From Norana najaformis (lineage: Eukaryota; Annelida; Clitellata; Crassiclitellata; Hormogastridae), in NCBI GenBank assembly GCA_964023275.1, contig OZ029927.1, forward strand, positions 18,222,039 to 18,286,038: a DNA stretch of 64,000 bases, written 5' to 3'. The translations under genes and the position numbers were made by a program. The number at the start of each line of letters is the position of its first letter. Positions within the stretch are counted from its first letter, which is position 1. The notes below the pieces were generated by a model that saw nothing but the letters and a program-made list of their open reading frames with translations, was not told where the DNA came from and did no database searches. Positions 10,946-22,766 of the stretch are shown piece by piece.

Positions 10946-12132
10946 CTGCCGGAAAGTGTATCATTGCCACTTCAGACCTTCAATCAAATGACCGCTCTTG
11001 AAAAAAGACTTCAGCATTCGCCAGAGGACAGACAGCAGCTGGTGGGTCTAATTATATTATGTAATTGTCTGATTCGATGTGATTGCAGTTGGCATAAATT
11101 AACTCATAAATAAGTCTCAGATTGGCAATAATTTTATTTTCATGCATGCCAATTTTCATTTTTACATATTTACATCTTAAAATACCATTTTCTTACTGTA
11201 ACAGTAAACCTGAAGTCCGCATTTGTTTGCAATTTTTTTGTCTGAATGTTGTTATGTAATTTTTTAGTGTTCGATTGTTAGTCAGTTTACATCGAGCTCC
11301 TCCGCCAGAGCCATCTACTTCATATTACTTAGTTCATGCTAAATAGCACCATGGTTGTCAGAACACCAAAATTGTGATTGTGTTGTTATGGGTCCTTTTT
11401 TAAGGTTAATGGTCTTGGGATCATTGGTGGGCTGACCTTAAAGACCACTACGATAAACATTCTGAAGGCCTCGGTGATGACTAATTTGGCAAGACAGTTC
11501 AGTTTTTATGGGCAACGCGGCAAGCATGGCTTCACCTCACTTCAGTTGAATATTGTTGTTCATGGTCAGTCTTTCATTGTAACATTTTTTGTTTACAGGA
11601 TTATGTATGTGAAGTGTGTGTGATGAGAACATTAATTATTTTCACACAATGGGAATTGCCACAGTAGAAAAATTGTTCATTTTGGCTGGCTGTGATGGTA
11701 AGCACAGACATTCTTATCCAACATAGATGCAGTGTTGGCCCAGTCCAACTGTATGTAAAATTCTTGTTTGATGGATGACAATTATTAAATTGCTTAATTT
11801 CTTACATAAAATTTACATACAAATTTTTCAAACTCTGAAGCCTCTTTTCTTTGCAAGGCCTAGGCCAAATGGCTATGCAGTAGTAGATACAGTAGTTATT
11901 ATAATATAATAATAATATATGTAAGTTACTCAATTACATTTCATTTATGGTGTTGTGCACAGATGCAGTCAGGGCTAACCGGCTGACCCGCACTGCAACA
12001 AACGCAGATATTGATGACGTCACCAAAGAATGGCTACGAACAGCAAGTGATCGTGGTGGTGGGCGCCAAAGCCGAGTTCCAACCAAACAACGTGACTCAG
12101 TACATTTCAGCAGCACATGTGAAGCAGAATAA
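10946..12132 (+). CDS. DUF4806-type gene fragment, three exons, Z copy 1
   Basis: Three exons join into one open frame of 141 residues: 10946-11041, 11405-11564 and 11963-12132 (TAA). Lengths of 96, 160 and 170 bases keep the frame, and the borders fit the splice rule (CTG|GTGGGT, TTTAAG|GTT, CATG|GTCAGT, GTGCACAG|AT). The joined protein has LPLQTFNQMTALEKRL, IIGGLTLKTT, LARQFSFYGQRGKHGF and DAVRAN..DIDDVTKEWLRTASDR, the layout I recall for DUF4806: a leading L-x-x-LE block, IGG, a basic G-x-x-GK-x-F block and a C-terminal W-L-x-x-A-x-x-R. The 5' part is missing or unrecognised: the open frame extends upstream to 10790 but that stretch resembles a dispersed repeat at 62862-62965. Function of the domain is unknown to me; it is often linked to mobile DNA. 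Could be a gene remnant carried in the duplicated block. Confidence 0.62.
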
Positions 12133-12560
12133 CAGGGATTTACCATTCTCATACATAGGTTTGGCACTACACTTGTAAAAATATTTCATTACAATGTTTC
12201 AGTTACTGTTGTGAATATTCATTTCTTGTTTAATTTGTTGGCATGGAAGTAACATTAATTATTATTTAATTGTTTTTGACATGTTCCTGACTTACTAATT
12301 CTTTCCGTAATTGTTTCTTAATTAATTCAGCAACACAGGTGAAGCAGGCTAATAGGAATTTAGAACTCTTACATTTATAATTTTTGCACTATAAATGTTA
12401 AAATATTTCCTTACAATGTTATAGTTACAGTTATGAATATTCATTTCTTACTTTTTTGGCTTGACAGTAACTGATTAATTTTTATTTAATTGTTTTTGAC
12501 TTGTTCATGACTCTTATTGCGTTTTCCCTTAATTGTTTCTGATTAATTTTTTCCTTGATT
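12108..12560 (+). repeat. 220-base tandem duplication after the DUF4806-type fragment, Z1
   Basis: Two diverged direct copies, beginning CAGCACATGTGAAGCAG at 12111 and CAACACAGGTGAAGCAG at 12331, both continuing through AATATTCATTTCTT and TTATTTAATTGTTTTTGAC. The first copy overlaps the last codons of the gene fragment, so a second, stop-containing version of the exon end follows it. Confidence 0.75.
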
Positions 12561-12572
12561 GATTCTCACTTG

Positions 12573-12615
12573 ACGACGACGACGACGATGATGATGACAA
12601 TGACGATGATGATAT
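12573..12615 (+). repeat. GAC/GAT trinucleotide repeat
   Basis: Short imperfect run of GAC and GAT triplets, also present in Z2 (about 22122-22160) and Z3 (about 31623-31660) with different unit counts. Confidence 0.8.
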
Positions 12616-12857
12616 TGTTTAGTTGGCAGAGGCAATTAATGTGATATCGAACTGTTTGGCTTCTGCTTTAACTTTCTGCTACTTCTCTACATATCTGGCT
12701 TTCTAATGTCCGTAATTTCTTTATATCTTACTCTATAAAGTCTTTTTACATTATTAATGCTGGCTACATTGTAATGAACTGTGTTACATTTAAAACAAAT
12801 TTATCGTTTTTATGTTATTTGATCAATTTAGGAGGATATATACAGTAATTGCAAATT

Positions 12858-13055
12858 GTCGAAAGCCGATGACAGCCCGACATCGTTTGATGTCAGAAAA
12901 TGACGTCCGGCCGACGACTTTTATCGACATCGCATTGACGTCGAAAAACACGTGAACCCCTGAGAAGCAGCTGAGTCTTCTGACGTCTTTTCGATGTCAG
13001 AAGTCGACGAGTTGTGCCGATGAGTGCGACGTGGTCCCGCCGTCGACCAAACGAG
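12858..13055. repeat. Hairpin cluster with GACGTC/GATGTC arms, Z1
   Basis: Three successive near-perfect inverted repeats: GACATC-gttt-GATGTC at 12879-12894, TCGACATC/GACGTCGA at 12924-12944, and CTTCTGACGTC-ttttc-GATGTCAGAAG at 12977-13003 (10 of 11 arm bases pair). GC content is visibly higher than the flanks. It lies about 420-600 bases upstream of UGT-3 and recurs upstream of UGT-4 and UGT-5. A foldback MITE or a structured RNA are possible; nothing shows which. Confidence 0.7.
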
Positions 13056-13219
13056 TAGTGGTTATCTGGGTTTACATTTACCTTTAACTCCATATTCAAT
13101 ATTGATCTGGTTACGAATTAAATGAAGGCGTTTAGTTTCATACATTAGTACACAGCTGTATGTTTCATGTATTCTGAAAGCTGTTGGCATTAGATAATAA
13201 GCTATGTACGGTACTTTCC

Positions 13220-13448
13220 AAAGGTCACACGCATTGACAAACTACGCAGAAAGACAAAACCCAGACCTCGTTTAGACTTTCGGATGTCAAAGGGCGCCTT
13301 TATCAACGGGCGCAGAATTGTGACCTTAGGCCTCGTACTGAAAGTACAGTTCAGGATTATCTTTCAAAGGGCTGCGTTTCTCTCATTCTTATTCAGTCTT
13401 TCCGACCATTCGTTGATTGCTTACGTGCCTGACTTTTGAATGTTGCAG
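13220..13448 (+). promoter_or_regulatory. Upstream module of UGT-3
   Basis: AAAGGTCA at 13220-13227, TGACCT at 13321-13326, candidate 3' splice site ending at 13448. One C is missing just downstream (CTACCGATC instead of CTACCCGATC), which shifts the frame between the acceptor and the ATG without harm, evidence that this stretch is untranslated. Confidence 0.45.
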
Positions 13449-13472
13449 ACACTACCGATCGGTGCAGACGTA

Positions 13473-15014
13473 ATGTATTGCGTTGTAAGAGTACTGATTT
13501 TACTGGAGACTTTTCAAGCCGTTTCTGGTGCAAAGATCATCATGACATCGCCACAACTGGGTAGCCACATATTAGAACAAGCCTCACTCGGAGAAGAACT
13601 GGCATCAAGAGGTCATCAGGTTTTTATTGCCATTGGTTCACGATACCCGAACATAGCCAACATCGAGAAACGCGGACTGAAGACGCTCACCTATAAGATT
13701 CCCAATGATGTTCTATATGGCGTCTCGGACGATATGAAAAAACGGACAGCAGAAGTCGTTTTCGACCAGAGTTCAGACAAAATGGCCTTATCAGGTAAAG
13801 TGGCATCTCAGCATTGTTATCGCGACTGTGCATATATGATGGCGGACGACGATTTTCTGGAGAATGTGAGACGACTCAAGTTTGACCTGGCAATCGTGGA
13901 ACCGTTCATTCTCGGCCCTTGCACTCTTGTCTTACCAAAATACTTCGGACTACCTTTCGTCTCGAATTCCGGAATTTTTGTTCCATGGCATATTCGCATC
14001 CCAGCACTACCGTCGTTCGCCAATTTCATGTCTGCCTGGACTGGTTTGTCTGATATAACACTCACATCCAGACTGGGCAACTTATTCACGTATTGCGCTA
14101 TCGACATAATATTATCCAATATTGCGCCTGAAAATACAACCCTTCTCGAACAATATGCTCCGGAATACGAAACGTGGAATGATCTGTTACGACAGTCCGA
14201 GCTGTTCTTAGCAGATCGCGATCATCATCTTTTCGCTCCGATTCCAGAAATGCCGAATTATATTTCTGTGGCTGGATTGACAACCGCTAAACCCAAGAAA
14301 CTTCCAAAAGACTTGGAAGACTTAGCGGAAAAATCAGATGGCATTATTTTGCTGAGTTTCGGATCGAATGGATATTACTTTCCAAAAGAAGTTGTTGTGA
14401 AATTTCTTGAAGCTTTTTCAAAACTGAATCAGACAGTACTGGCGAAGCTTTTCATTCCAGACGACGTCAAAGTCCCACAGAATGTTAAGGTATTCTCGTG
14501 GTTGCCACAAAACGACATTCTCGGTCATCCAAAGACAAAGCTCTTTATTACTCACTGTGGAATCAATGGTCAACACGAGGCGTTGTACCATGGTGTACCG
14601 ATGATAGGATTTCCACTCTTTGCAGAGCAGCATCAAAACTGTCATCGAGCTCACAAGAAGGAATTCGGTTTGGAGATGAAGATACAGGATTTCACTTCTG
14701 ATGAACTATTCGCCAATATCCAAGAAGTTCTCAACAATCCGAAATATCGGTCAACAATCGGAAAAGCATCGGAAATATTTCGGGATCAACCAATGACTGC
14801 GCGCGAAAGAGGGGCATTCTGGGTTGAACATGTGATCAGACACGGAGGAAAACACCTGCGCTCTCCTGCAATGGACCTTCCTCTCTATCAGTTCCTCATG
14901 TTAGATGTGTTATTTGTGATTGCTGCTGGTATTGCTGCTGTTATATTTCTGTTAAGAAGTGTTTTCAGGTTCTTTTGCAACAGATCAAAACATCCAAAGT
15001 TAAAATCCAGTTGA
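13473..15014 (+). CDS. UGT-3: UDP-glycosyltransferase, intact (A-type)
   Basis: 513-residue ER UDP-glycosyltransferase, the normal family length. Signal peptide about 1-19 ending SVSG/AVSG-like before AKIIM; His32 in SPQLGSH at the usual catalytic-base place; Glu143 in VEPF at the usual charge-relay acid place; N-glycosylation sequons at N221 (NTT) and N319 (NQT); SFGS at 295-298; UGT signature from F341, with H361, N365, E369 and E385-Q386 as expected donor contacts; transmembrane helix about 479-494; KLKSS tail. Start at 13473 rather than 13440 because the extra upstream codons are out of register with the paralogues and probably 5' UTR. A-type markers NIAPENTTLLEQYAP and LADRDHHLFAP. Small oddities: VLAKLF where others read VLVKFF, and QHCYRD for QLCYRD. 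Nearest relatives are UGT-2 and UGT-4. Confidence 0.95.
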   Translation: MYCVVRVLILLETFQAVSGAKIIMTSPQLGSHILEQASLGEELASRGHQVFIAIGSRYPNIANIEKRGLKTLTYKIPNDVLYGVSDDMKKRTAEVVFDQSSDKMALSGKVASQHCYRDCAYMMADDDFLENVRRLKFDLAIVEPFILGPCTLVLPKYFGLPFVSNSGIFVPWHIRIPALPSFANFMSAWTGLSDITLTSRLGNLFTYCAIDIILSNIAPENTTLLEQYAPEYETWNDLLRQSELFLADRDHHLFAPIPEMPNYISVAGLTTAKPKKLPKDLEDLAEKSDGIILLSFGSNGYYFPKEVVVKFLEAFSKLNQTVLAKLFIPDDVKVPQNVKVFSWLPQNDILGHPKTKLFITHCGINGQHEALYHGVPMIGFPLFAEQHQNCHRAHKKEFGLEMKIQDFTSDELFANIQEVLNNPKYRSTIGKASEIFRDQPMTARERGAFWVEHVIRHGGKHLRSPAMDLPLYQFLMLDVLFVIAAGIAAVIFLLRSVFRFFCNRSKHPKLKSS

Positions 15015-15137
15015 TAGCCTAATTGGCTTAAGCCTTTCGCTGACTGGACAATTGACACTCTTCTCTACGGAAATTAATGCCTTCCCGATAAGGACTGGAC
15101 ACACTAATAACTGAAGAGGCCCAAGTTTTTTCTGAAG

Positions 15138-15143
15138 AATAAA
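15138..15143 (+). terminator. Candidate polyadenylation signal of UGT-3
   Basis: AATAAA at the same relative place as after UGT-2. Confidence 0.55.
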
Positions 15144-16539
15144 TTACACAACAGCTAAAACATTTTCAACTACAGTAATGACTTTTAATAAATCGCTTTT
15201 AATTCTCCTATTATAGTCATTATTAATCTTTGGATAGGGTTTCCTTTGCTCAGAAAACGTGCTGAAAAACAGGTAAAATTTTTAAAGTATAATAATGGCA
15301 AGATGCGTCTCCATTTCCATTGAAAGAATATTATGTATGTTGAGCAGGAAAGGATAAGTAAGACTTTCTGATCTGCTTTTGTGAACTTCTGTAGCAACAT
15401 TTAACACAGAGACCCCAGCTGATGGTCGCTACAAGTCGTTAGATTATGATATCTAGAATGTTTTAAAACACATTCTGTCTATTCTGATCTACTGTAATCT
15501 CAACACTTCCATCTGATAGGTGCCAATGGAGCTTATATTAATAATAATATTATTAATAATACAACGCATTTATATGCAGTGTCCTATTTTAAGCCTGTTG
15601 TTTCTAACATGTACTGCATTCATCCAATGGCATAACTTTAACTATAGGCAACAGTTCTATGGGCTAACTCCAGCAGACGGATAGATGCTAATGCTTCATG
15701 AGCTGACCTGAACAAGAATTTGTATTACGTAGTGTAAAGAACAGTTCATAAAATAACAATAGAAGTTGACCAGGTCAGATAGTCTGATTTGCAGAAGGCT
15801 GTCACTTTTCTGAATTAAAATGCGACGCCACAATCACTTAGGTGTGACTTATCGCTGATGTGACAGATGTAAGTTTTCTCCACTACAAATTACGCGCTAA
15901 TTTTTCTTGTAATGTAACAATTGGCGCTCTACCACGGTTTAATTCCTGGAATTTTAACTTAGATAATGCGAAGTACTTTCTCATTTATTAGGTAATATCT
16001 CATGTTAACATCAATCGGCTTAACATTTAGCATTTGAGCATGAGTGTGTATCTTTTCCAGAAAAAGATAAATTAGCTGGCAATTAAGGCATTCGTTTTAT
16101 ATATATGTCAAAACCTTTTTATATTTCCTTCACATATAAGATTAACATGCCGGTCTGATGATAAAAGTTAAAGAATCCTTTTAAATTGTTAATATGCTAA
16201 AAACAGCCAGACAATGTTTAGAAACAGCCAGACTGTAAAGCTTTTCTATTTTTCAGGGGCACTTTCCCGTTAATTTGCACTCATTGAAAGCGCTGTGTTC
16301 GTTACTAATTCTAAGATACGTAGAAGATAACAAATTGTTTAACAGCTCCCGTAGCCATCTTTAAATGCTTGAAGGGTAAGTTTTATACGATATTTCGGAT
16401 ATTTGGATAAAAATTATAACTTAAATTTGTTCGAATCTCGTGTATTAATGTACGTTTACATTTAAAGCCCCTTTTAGTTCTTTGTATAGACAGAGGATAT
16501 ATATATTATATATATATAGTCTATAATTGTGCCATTAAA

Positions 16540-19500
16540 TTTTTTTGATTGACTACCATTGATCCCAAATTCGACATATCATGTTACACATAAAACGTAC
16601 AGTTTGCCAGGATACAAAAGGTAAACCCAGAAGAGCCCAGGGTTCCGCTTAATTAGGGTCGCCCATTAACATCGATAACACAAGATGGCAATCGAAATGT
16701 AAACAAAGCAATTATCATTATATAACCAAAATAAACAAGTTATGTACAATCCGTACATAAATGAAACTGAAAATAAAACTATGTACAAGTCCATTGCACT
16801 GGACAGTCCCATAAGAAACTCAAAAAAGAAGAAGAAACTAGTTTGTATGGACAATTCAATTAGCAGTCAAACAGAAGATAATAGTTTCGCATCTGCCTTT
16901 TAAACAATTTCAAACTTAACGAAATACGAAAGCTCATTGGTAAAGCGTTTCAGACTGAAGGACCAGCACATTTAATATTAAATAGTTGAGTATTGGTGCG
17001 AGCAAAACTGGCATAATAATTCCCCTGGGTCCTGGTAAAATATGAGTGATGATCGGTAATGTTGAAGTAGCCATCAAACTTCGGTGGCAATAATTTATGT
17101 TGATATTGATACATAAAAATAATTTGAAACTTAGTAATGGAATTAATTTTTAAAATATTTAGATTAACAAAACAATGTTCAATATCCTTTCCTTGAAATT
17201 TTTTTGTATCAATTCTAAGAACACTGCGCTGCAAAACAGACAAGCATTTTATACGCGATGGATAATTAGAGGTCCATAATAGGTTACAGTAGGACAAGTA
17301 AGGATAAATCTACGAATAATACAGATTAATTAATATCGCTTGGGTAGGATATAACGAATACATGACAGCATACCACAGCATTTAGCAATTTTACTTGATA
17401 CATGAGACATATGCTCTTTCCAACTTAAATGAGAGTCAATATAAACTCCAAGAAATTTACACGAATTCACTTGAATAATGAGTTGGTTATCGATAAAAAT
17501 ATTAACGGTCGATTTACAAAGAACCTTCCGATGTGATCTAAATAATATAAAATTAGTCTTATGTAAATTCAAGGATAGCCTATTAGCACGAATCCAGTCA
17601 GCAACTGATACAAGTTCGCTATTGACAGACTCAATCAGAGCATCCAACGATTTATTAGGTAAAAAAACATACGTGTCATTGGCAAACAATACAAAATGAA
17701 GTAACTTAGATGAGTTCGGAAGGTCATTTATATATAACAACAACAAAAGTGGGCCTAGAGTAGAGCCTTGCGGAACTCCATAACGGATGGATCTGATGTT
17801 GGACGGGGCTCAACTACACTAAACTTACTGTTGTCTCTCATGGAGGTAGCTCTTAAACCGACAAAGTGGAAGTCCCCGTACTCCATAAAATTCAAGCTTC
17901 CTTATCAAGATAGCATGATCTACAGTGTCGAAAGCTTCCTCCAAGTCAAGAAACATTCCAACAGATAGCTAATTGCTGTCAATGGCCTGAGAAATGTTAT
18001 CGTGCAGATCTAAAAGCGCCATTGAGGTAGATAGGCCCGTTTGAAAGCTAAACTGGTTATGATATATTACATTCATTTTTGAATGCAGTTGTAAAAGCGT
18101 TCATGCATCAATTTTTCAAAATATTTTGGAAAGAAAGGAAGAATTGAAATTGGCCTATAGTTGCTGACATTGTCTTTAGTTTCTGATTTAAATATAGGTA
18201 TTACCTTTTTCAATTTTTATACCAATAGGATCTATACCTTTGGAAAATTAGCAAATAATTATTTCAGTCAACGGTGAGGCAATATTACGGATAGTAGGAC
18301 CAGCAATGCAGGGATCTATACCATCTGGACCAGCACTATGCGCAATTCTCAGAGAACGGGAAATAGTGATGATTTCTTCGGCTGAAGTTGGACGTAGTCC
18401 AAATGACTGAAAAGGTGAATTCCTCAAAAAAGGATTCAAAATAAGTTTTAGTTTTTGGAATGGCTTGCGTAGCGACTGTCCAACACCAGTGAAGAACTTA
18501 TAAAACTTATTTGAGATAGAATTAGAGTCGGTATACATCATTACATCTATATTAAGACCATCAACAGGTTTAATCAAATCACCTGACCCAACCAGTGATC
18601 GCACAATACTCCAAATTTTTTAATGCCATTTTTACAAGCAGTGAATTTATCAGCAAAATACTGCTGTTCAGCTTTAATTATAATTTGTTTAAATTTATTT
18701 CAATAATGATGAATTTAGATTTATTTTCATCAGAAGGATTTTTTTAGATATTTAAGATATAGTTTAGATTTTTCTGCAGGATTTGAACAAAGCAGTTGTC
18801 ATCCAAGGTTGCTTAATATGACTTCGCTTAGAATGATTGCCAGGGATCAGACGGAGCGCCATATTGTACGCATTCTTATATAGGTCAATTAACAATGTAT
18901 AAGCAAGTAAAGGGTCGTGATTTTCACCATCATTAGTTATCGGTGTCCAGCCAATCCTACCCAATATTGAGTGGAAATGTTTGATCGACTCATCAGTAAT
19001 TAGTCGCTTGGTATGCACATTTTAACTGCTTACTATAACAGGGTTTAAGGAGCCCCAAGCAATGATAGGAAGATGGTAAGATATTTCACTTATAAGAATT
19101 GATGAGTCGAATGAAGTTTCATAAACATTGGTGCAAATATTATCAATTAGAGTGGCAGAGGTATCGGTTATTCGCGTAGGTCGAAGTATTAATGGGGTAA
19201 AATGTTAGGAGTAGAAGTTGTCGTAGAAATTTCGAGTATGAACATGATTCTCAGTTTTAAAAAGATCAACATTAAAATCAACACCAAATAAATACTTTTT
19301 CCCAGTAAGCGACAGTCCAGATTATAACTGTTCCATTTCCACACTGAAGAGTTCTAAAGGTGACACAGGCGGACGACAGACTACACGTATATACAGTCTT
19401 TTCCTTTATCTTGTGGTATAGTTAGGAATATACACTCATATGTTACATTGTCAAACAACGGTGTTTCTAAATACAATATTTTAAATTTAACACCTGTCTT

Positions 19501-20220
19501 TATAAGAAATGCTACTCTGCCTTCTTTGTCAGAGGTTCTACATTTGGATAAGAACTGATAACCTGGAATGTTTGTGGAGGGCTCAGTAACAGAGTCGAAC
19601 CATGTTTCGGTTAAGGCCAACACAGTAACCGGAATCTGTGAAAAAGAATCAGAACCTCAGGTATTTTGGGATAGAGGTTTCTGCAGCTCAAGTGCATAAA
19701 TTTAAACGCGTCATGGGGTAAAGAAGAAAATTTAGCAGCTAAAGAATCAGCAGTTTGACATCAGCTGTTGCAAAGACTGGAGGTAAAATAGTTTTCGTCT
19801 GGTTCCAAATCTCTGTTATTTAAGACAGCACGCTTCTGCTGTCCAACAAATGGGTCAAATTTCAGTTTGTCATATTGTGCAGACAAATGCAATGGAGAGT
19901 CATCCAACACAGAAATAGCATCAAGAAAAAGAAATTCATCATTTATATGATTGAATGGGAGAATCGATTTAATGCACTGCGAGCAGTACCGGGATTCACG
20001 TTGAGCCTTAATTAAACTTATCTGGGTCCAAATCAGTACATCTTGAATGAACAACATTGCTGCAGATCACGCAGATTGCATATTCGTGGATAGATTTTAT
20101 GTAACTGCTACATACAGAACATGACTGTGTAACTAAGAATTCAATCGCTAGTGATAATTGGCATCTGGTGTGGTTTACACTTGTAAATATGCTATTTAGC
20201 ATAGGTCATACCCAGTTGCA
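16540..20220 (-). mobile_element. Degenerate CR1-like non-LTR retrotransposon, Z copy 2
   Basis: Same insertion as copy 1 and the longest of the three. It keeps the linker segment on the - strand (MHTKRLITDESIKHFHS-type, 18764-19018) that copy 1 lost. The PHD-like finger lies near 20008-20202, endonuclease near 19050-19700, reverse transcriptase 17330-17746, C-terminal tail 16950-17297. The reverse transcriptase metal-binding motif reads FAND instead of FADD (17678-17692 region), a private inactivating change. Stops and frameshifts elsewhere confirm decay. Confidence 0.85.
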
Positions 20221-20519
20221 AGAAATGAAAAAGTAATTTGAAAAAATAGCAGCATGATCAGTCACTCGTTACAATCGGATGTAGTAAGATGCATATACGC
20301 AAGCATCTGACACACACACATACACAAGTGCATATATACATGCACAATTTCAATACATGCAAGATGTTCAATCGATCTGTTAAAATGCAGCACATGGATC
20401 GTAATCGTAATCTCGAAATTTCTATAGCGCCCAACGAAAACCAATTAAGTCACGGGGACCTGCTTATTCACAGGCGCTCAGTCAAAACAACATCGATCAG
20501 CAAAAGGCTTAATCCTCAG

Positions 20520-21681
20520 CTGCCGGAAAGTGTATCATTGCCACTTCAGACCTTCAATCAAATGACCGCTCTTGAAAGAAGACTTCAGCATTCGCCAGAG
20601 GACAGACAGCAGCTGGTGGGTCTAATTATATTATGTAATTGTCTGATTCGATGTGATTGCAGTTGGCATAAATTAACTCATAAATAAGTCTCAGATTGGC
20701 AATAATTTTATTTTCATGCATGCCAATTTTCATTTTTACATATTTACATCTTAAAATACCATTTTCTTACTGTAACAGTAAACCTGAAGTCCGCATTTGT
20801 TTGCAATTTTTTTGTCTGAATGTTGTTATGTAATTTTTTAGTGTTCGATTGTTAGTCAGTTTACATCGAGCTCCTCCGCCAGAGCCATCTACTTCATATT
20901 ACTTAGTTCATGCTAAATAGCACCATGGTTGTCAGACCACCAAAATTGTGATTGTGTTGTTATGGGTCCTTTTTTAAGGTTAATGATCTTGGGATCATTG
21001 GTGGGCTGACCTTAAAGGCCTTAGTGATGACTAATTTGGCAAGACAGTTCAGTTTTTATGGGCAACGCGGCAAGCATGGCTTCACCTCACTGCAGTTGAA
21101 TATTGTTGTTCATGGTCAGTCTTTCATTGTAACATTTTTTGTTTACAGGATTATGTATGTGAAGTGTGTGTGATGAGAACATTAATTATTTTCACACAAT
21201 GGGAATTGCCACAGTAGAAAAATTGTTCATTTTGGCTGGCTGTGATGGTAAGCACAGACATTCTTATCCAACATGGATGCAGTGTTGGCCCAGTCCAACT
21301 GTATGTAAAATTCTTGTTTGATGGATGACAATTATTAAATTGCTTAATTTCTTTCATAAATTTACATACAAATTTTTCAAACTCTGAAGCTTCTTTTCTT
21401 TGCAAGGCCTAGGCCAAATGGCTATGCAGTAGTACAGAAGATAGTTATTATAATATAATAATAATATATGTAAGTTACTCAATTACATTTCATTTATGGT
21501 GTTGTGCACAGATGCAGTCAGGGCTAACCGGCTGACCCGCACTGCAACAAACGCAGATATTGATGACGTCACCAAAGAATGGCTACGAACAGCAAGTGAT
21601 CGTGGTGGTGGGCGCCAAAGCCGAGTTCCAACCAAACAACGTGACTCAGTACATTTCAGCAGCACATGTGAAGCAGAATAA
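20520..21681 (+). CDS. DUF4806-type gene fragment, three exons, Z copy 2
   Basis: Exons 20520-20615, 20979-21114 and 21512-21681. Exon 2 has lost 24 bases in frame compared with copies 1 and 3, removing the TTTINILK-like segment between GGLTLK and the VMTNLARQF helix, so the domain is shortened but the frame stays open. Splice borders match copy 1. The 5' part is again missing. Whether this shortened form is made or is a drifting relic cannot be told from sequence. Confidence 0.55.
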
Positions 21682-22110
21682 TAGGGATTTACCATTCTCA
21701 TACATAAGTTTTGCACTACACTTGTAAAAATATTTCATTACAATGTTTCAGTTACTGTTGTGAATATTCATTTCTTGTTTAATTTGTTGGCATGGAAGTA
21801 ACATTAATTATTATTTAATTGTTTTTGACATGTTCCTGACTTATTAATTCTTTCCGTAATTGTTTCTTAATTGATTCAGCAACACAGGTGATGCAGGCTA
21901 ATAGGAATTTAGAACTCTTACATTTATAATTTTTGCACTATAAATGTTAAAATATTTCATTACAATGTTATAGTTACAGTTATGAATATTCATTTCTTAC
22001 TTTTTTGGCTTGGCAGTAACTGATTAATTTTTATTTAATTGTTTTTGACTTGTTCATGACTCTTATTGCGTTTTCCCTTAATTGTTTCTGATTAAAATTT
22101 TCATTAATTG
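21657..22110 (+). repeat. 220-base tandem duplication, Z2
   Basis: Copy of the Z1 tandem duplication; second unit begins at 21877. Confidence 0.7.
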
Positions 22111-22401
22111 TTTCTCACTTGACGACGACGACGATGATGATGACAACGACGATGATGATATTGTTTAGTTGGCAGAGGCAATTAATGTGATATCGAACTG
22201 TTTGGCTTCTGCTTTAACTTTCTGCTACTTCTCTATATATCTGGCTTTTTTAATGTCCGTAATTTCTTTATATCTTACTCTATAAAGTCTTTCTACATTA
22301 TTAATGCTGGCTACATTGTAATGAACTGTGTTACATTTAAAACAAATTTATCGTTTTTATGTTATTTGATCAATTTAGGAGGATATCTACAGTAATTGCA
22401 A

Positions 22402-22600
22402 ATTGTCGAAAGCCGATGACAGCCCGACATCGTTTGATGTCAGAATCCGACGTCCGGCTGACGTCATTTATCGACATCGCATTGACGTCGAGAAACACGT
22501 AGACCCCTGAGCAGCAGCTGAGTCTTCTGACGTCTTTTCGATGTCAGAAGTCGACGAGTTGTGCCGATGAGTGCGACGTGTTCCCGCCGTCGACCAAACG
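22402..22600. repeat. Hairpin cluster, Z2
   Basis: Same three GACGTC/GATGTC inverted repeats as 12858-13055, upstream of UGT-4, with a few arm substitutions. Confidence 0.7.
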
Positions 22601-22766
22601 AGTAGTGGTTATCTGGGTTTACATTTACCTTTAACTCCATATTCAATATTGATCTGGTTACGAATTAAATGAAGGCGTTTAGTTTCATACATTAGTACAC
22701 AGCTGTATGTTTCATGTATTCTGAAAGCTGTTGGCATTAGATAATAAGCTATGTACGGTACTTTCC

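Larger units (their letters stand above)
4062..13472 (+). repeat. Z unit 1 of a triplicated ~9.5-kb block
   Basis: First of three head-to-tail blocks, each made of one A-type UGT, a CR1-like element on the - strand, a DUF4806-type gene fragment, a tandem 220-base repeat and a hairpin cluster. Start-to-start distances are 9411, 9547 and 9506 bases. The stretch 5604-7130 holds the UGT-2 3' flank, an AATAAA at 5727-5732, an (ATA)-type run near 6126-6150 and a TATA palindrome near 7088-7108, with no gene seen. Confidence 0.9.

Noticed and set aside
12893..13099. Arg-rich - strand open frame over the hairpin cluster in all Z copies
   Set aside because: Lies across inverted repeats and has no recognisable domain; openness is expected from the biased composition.
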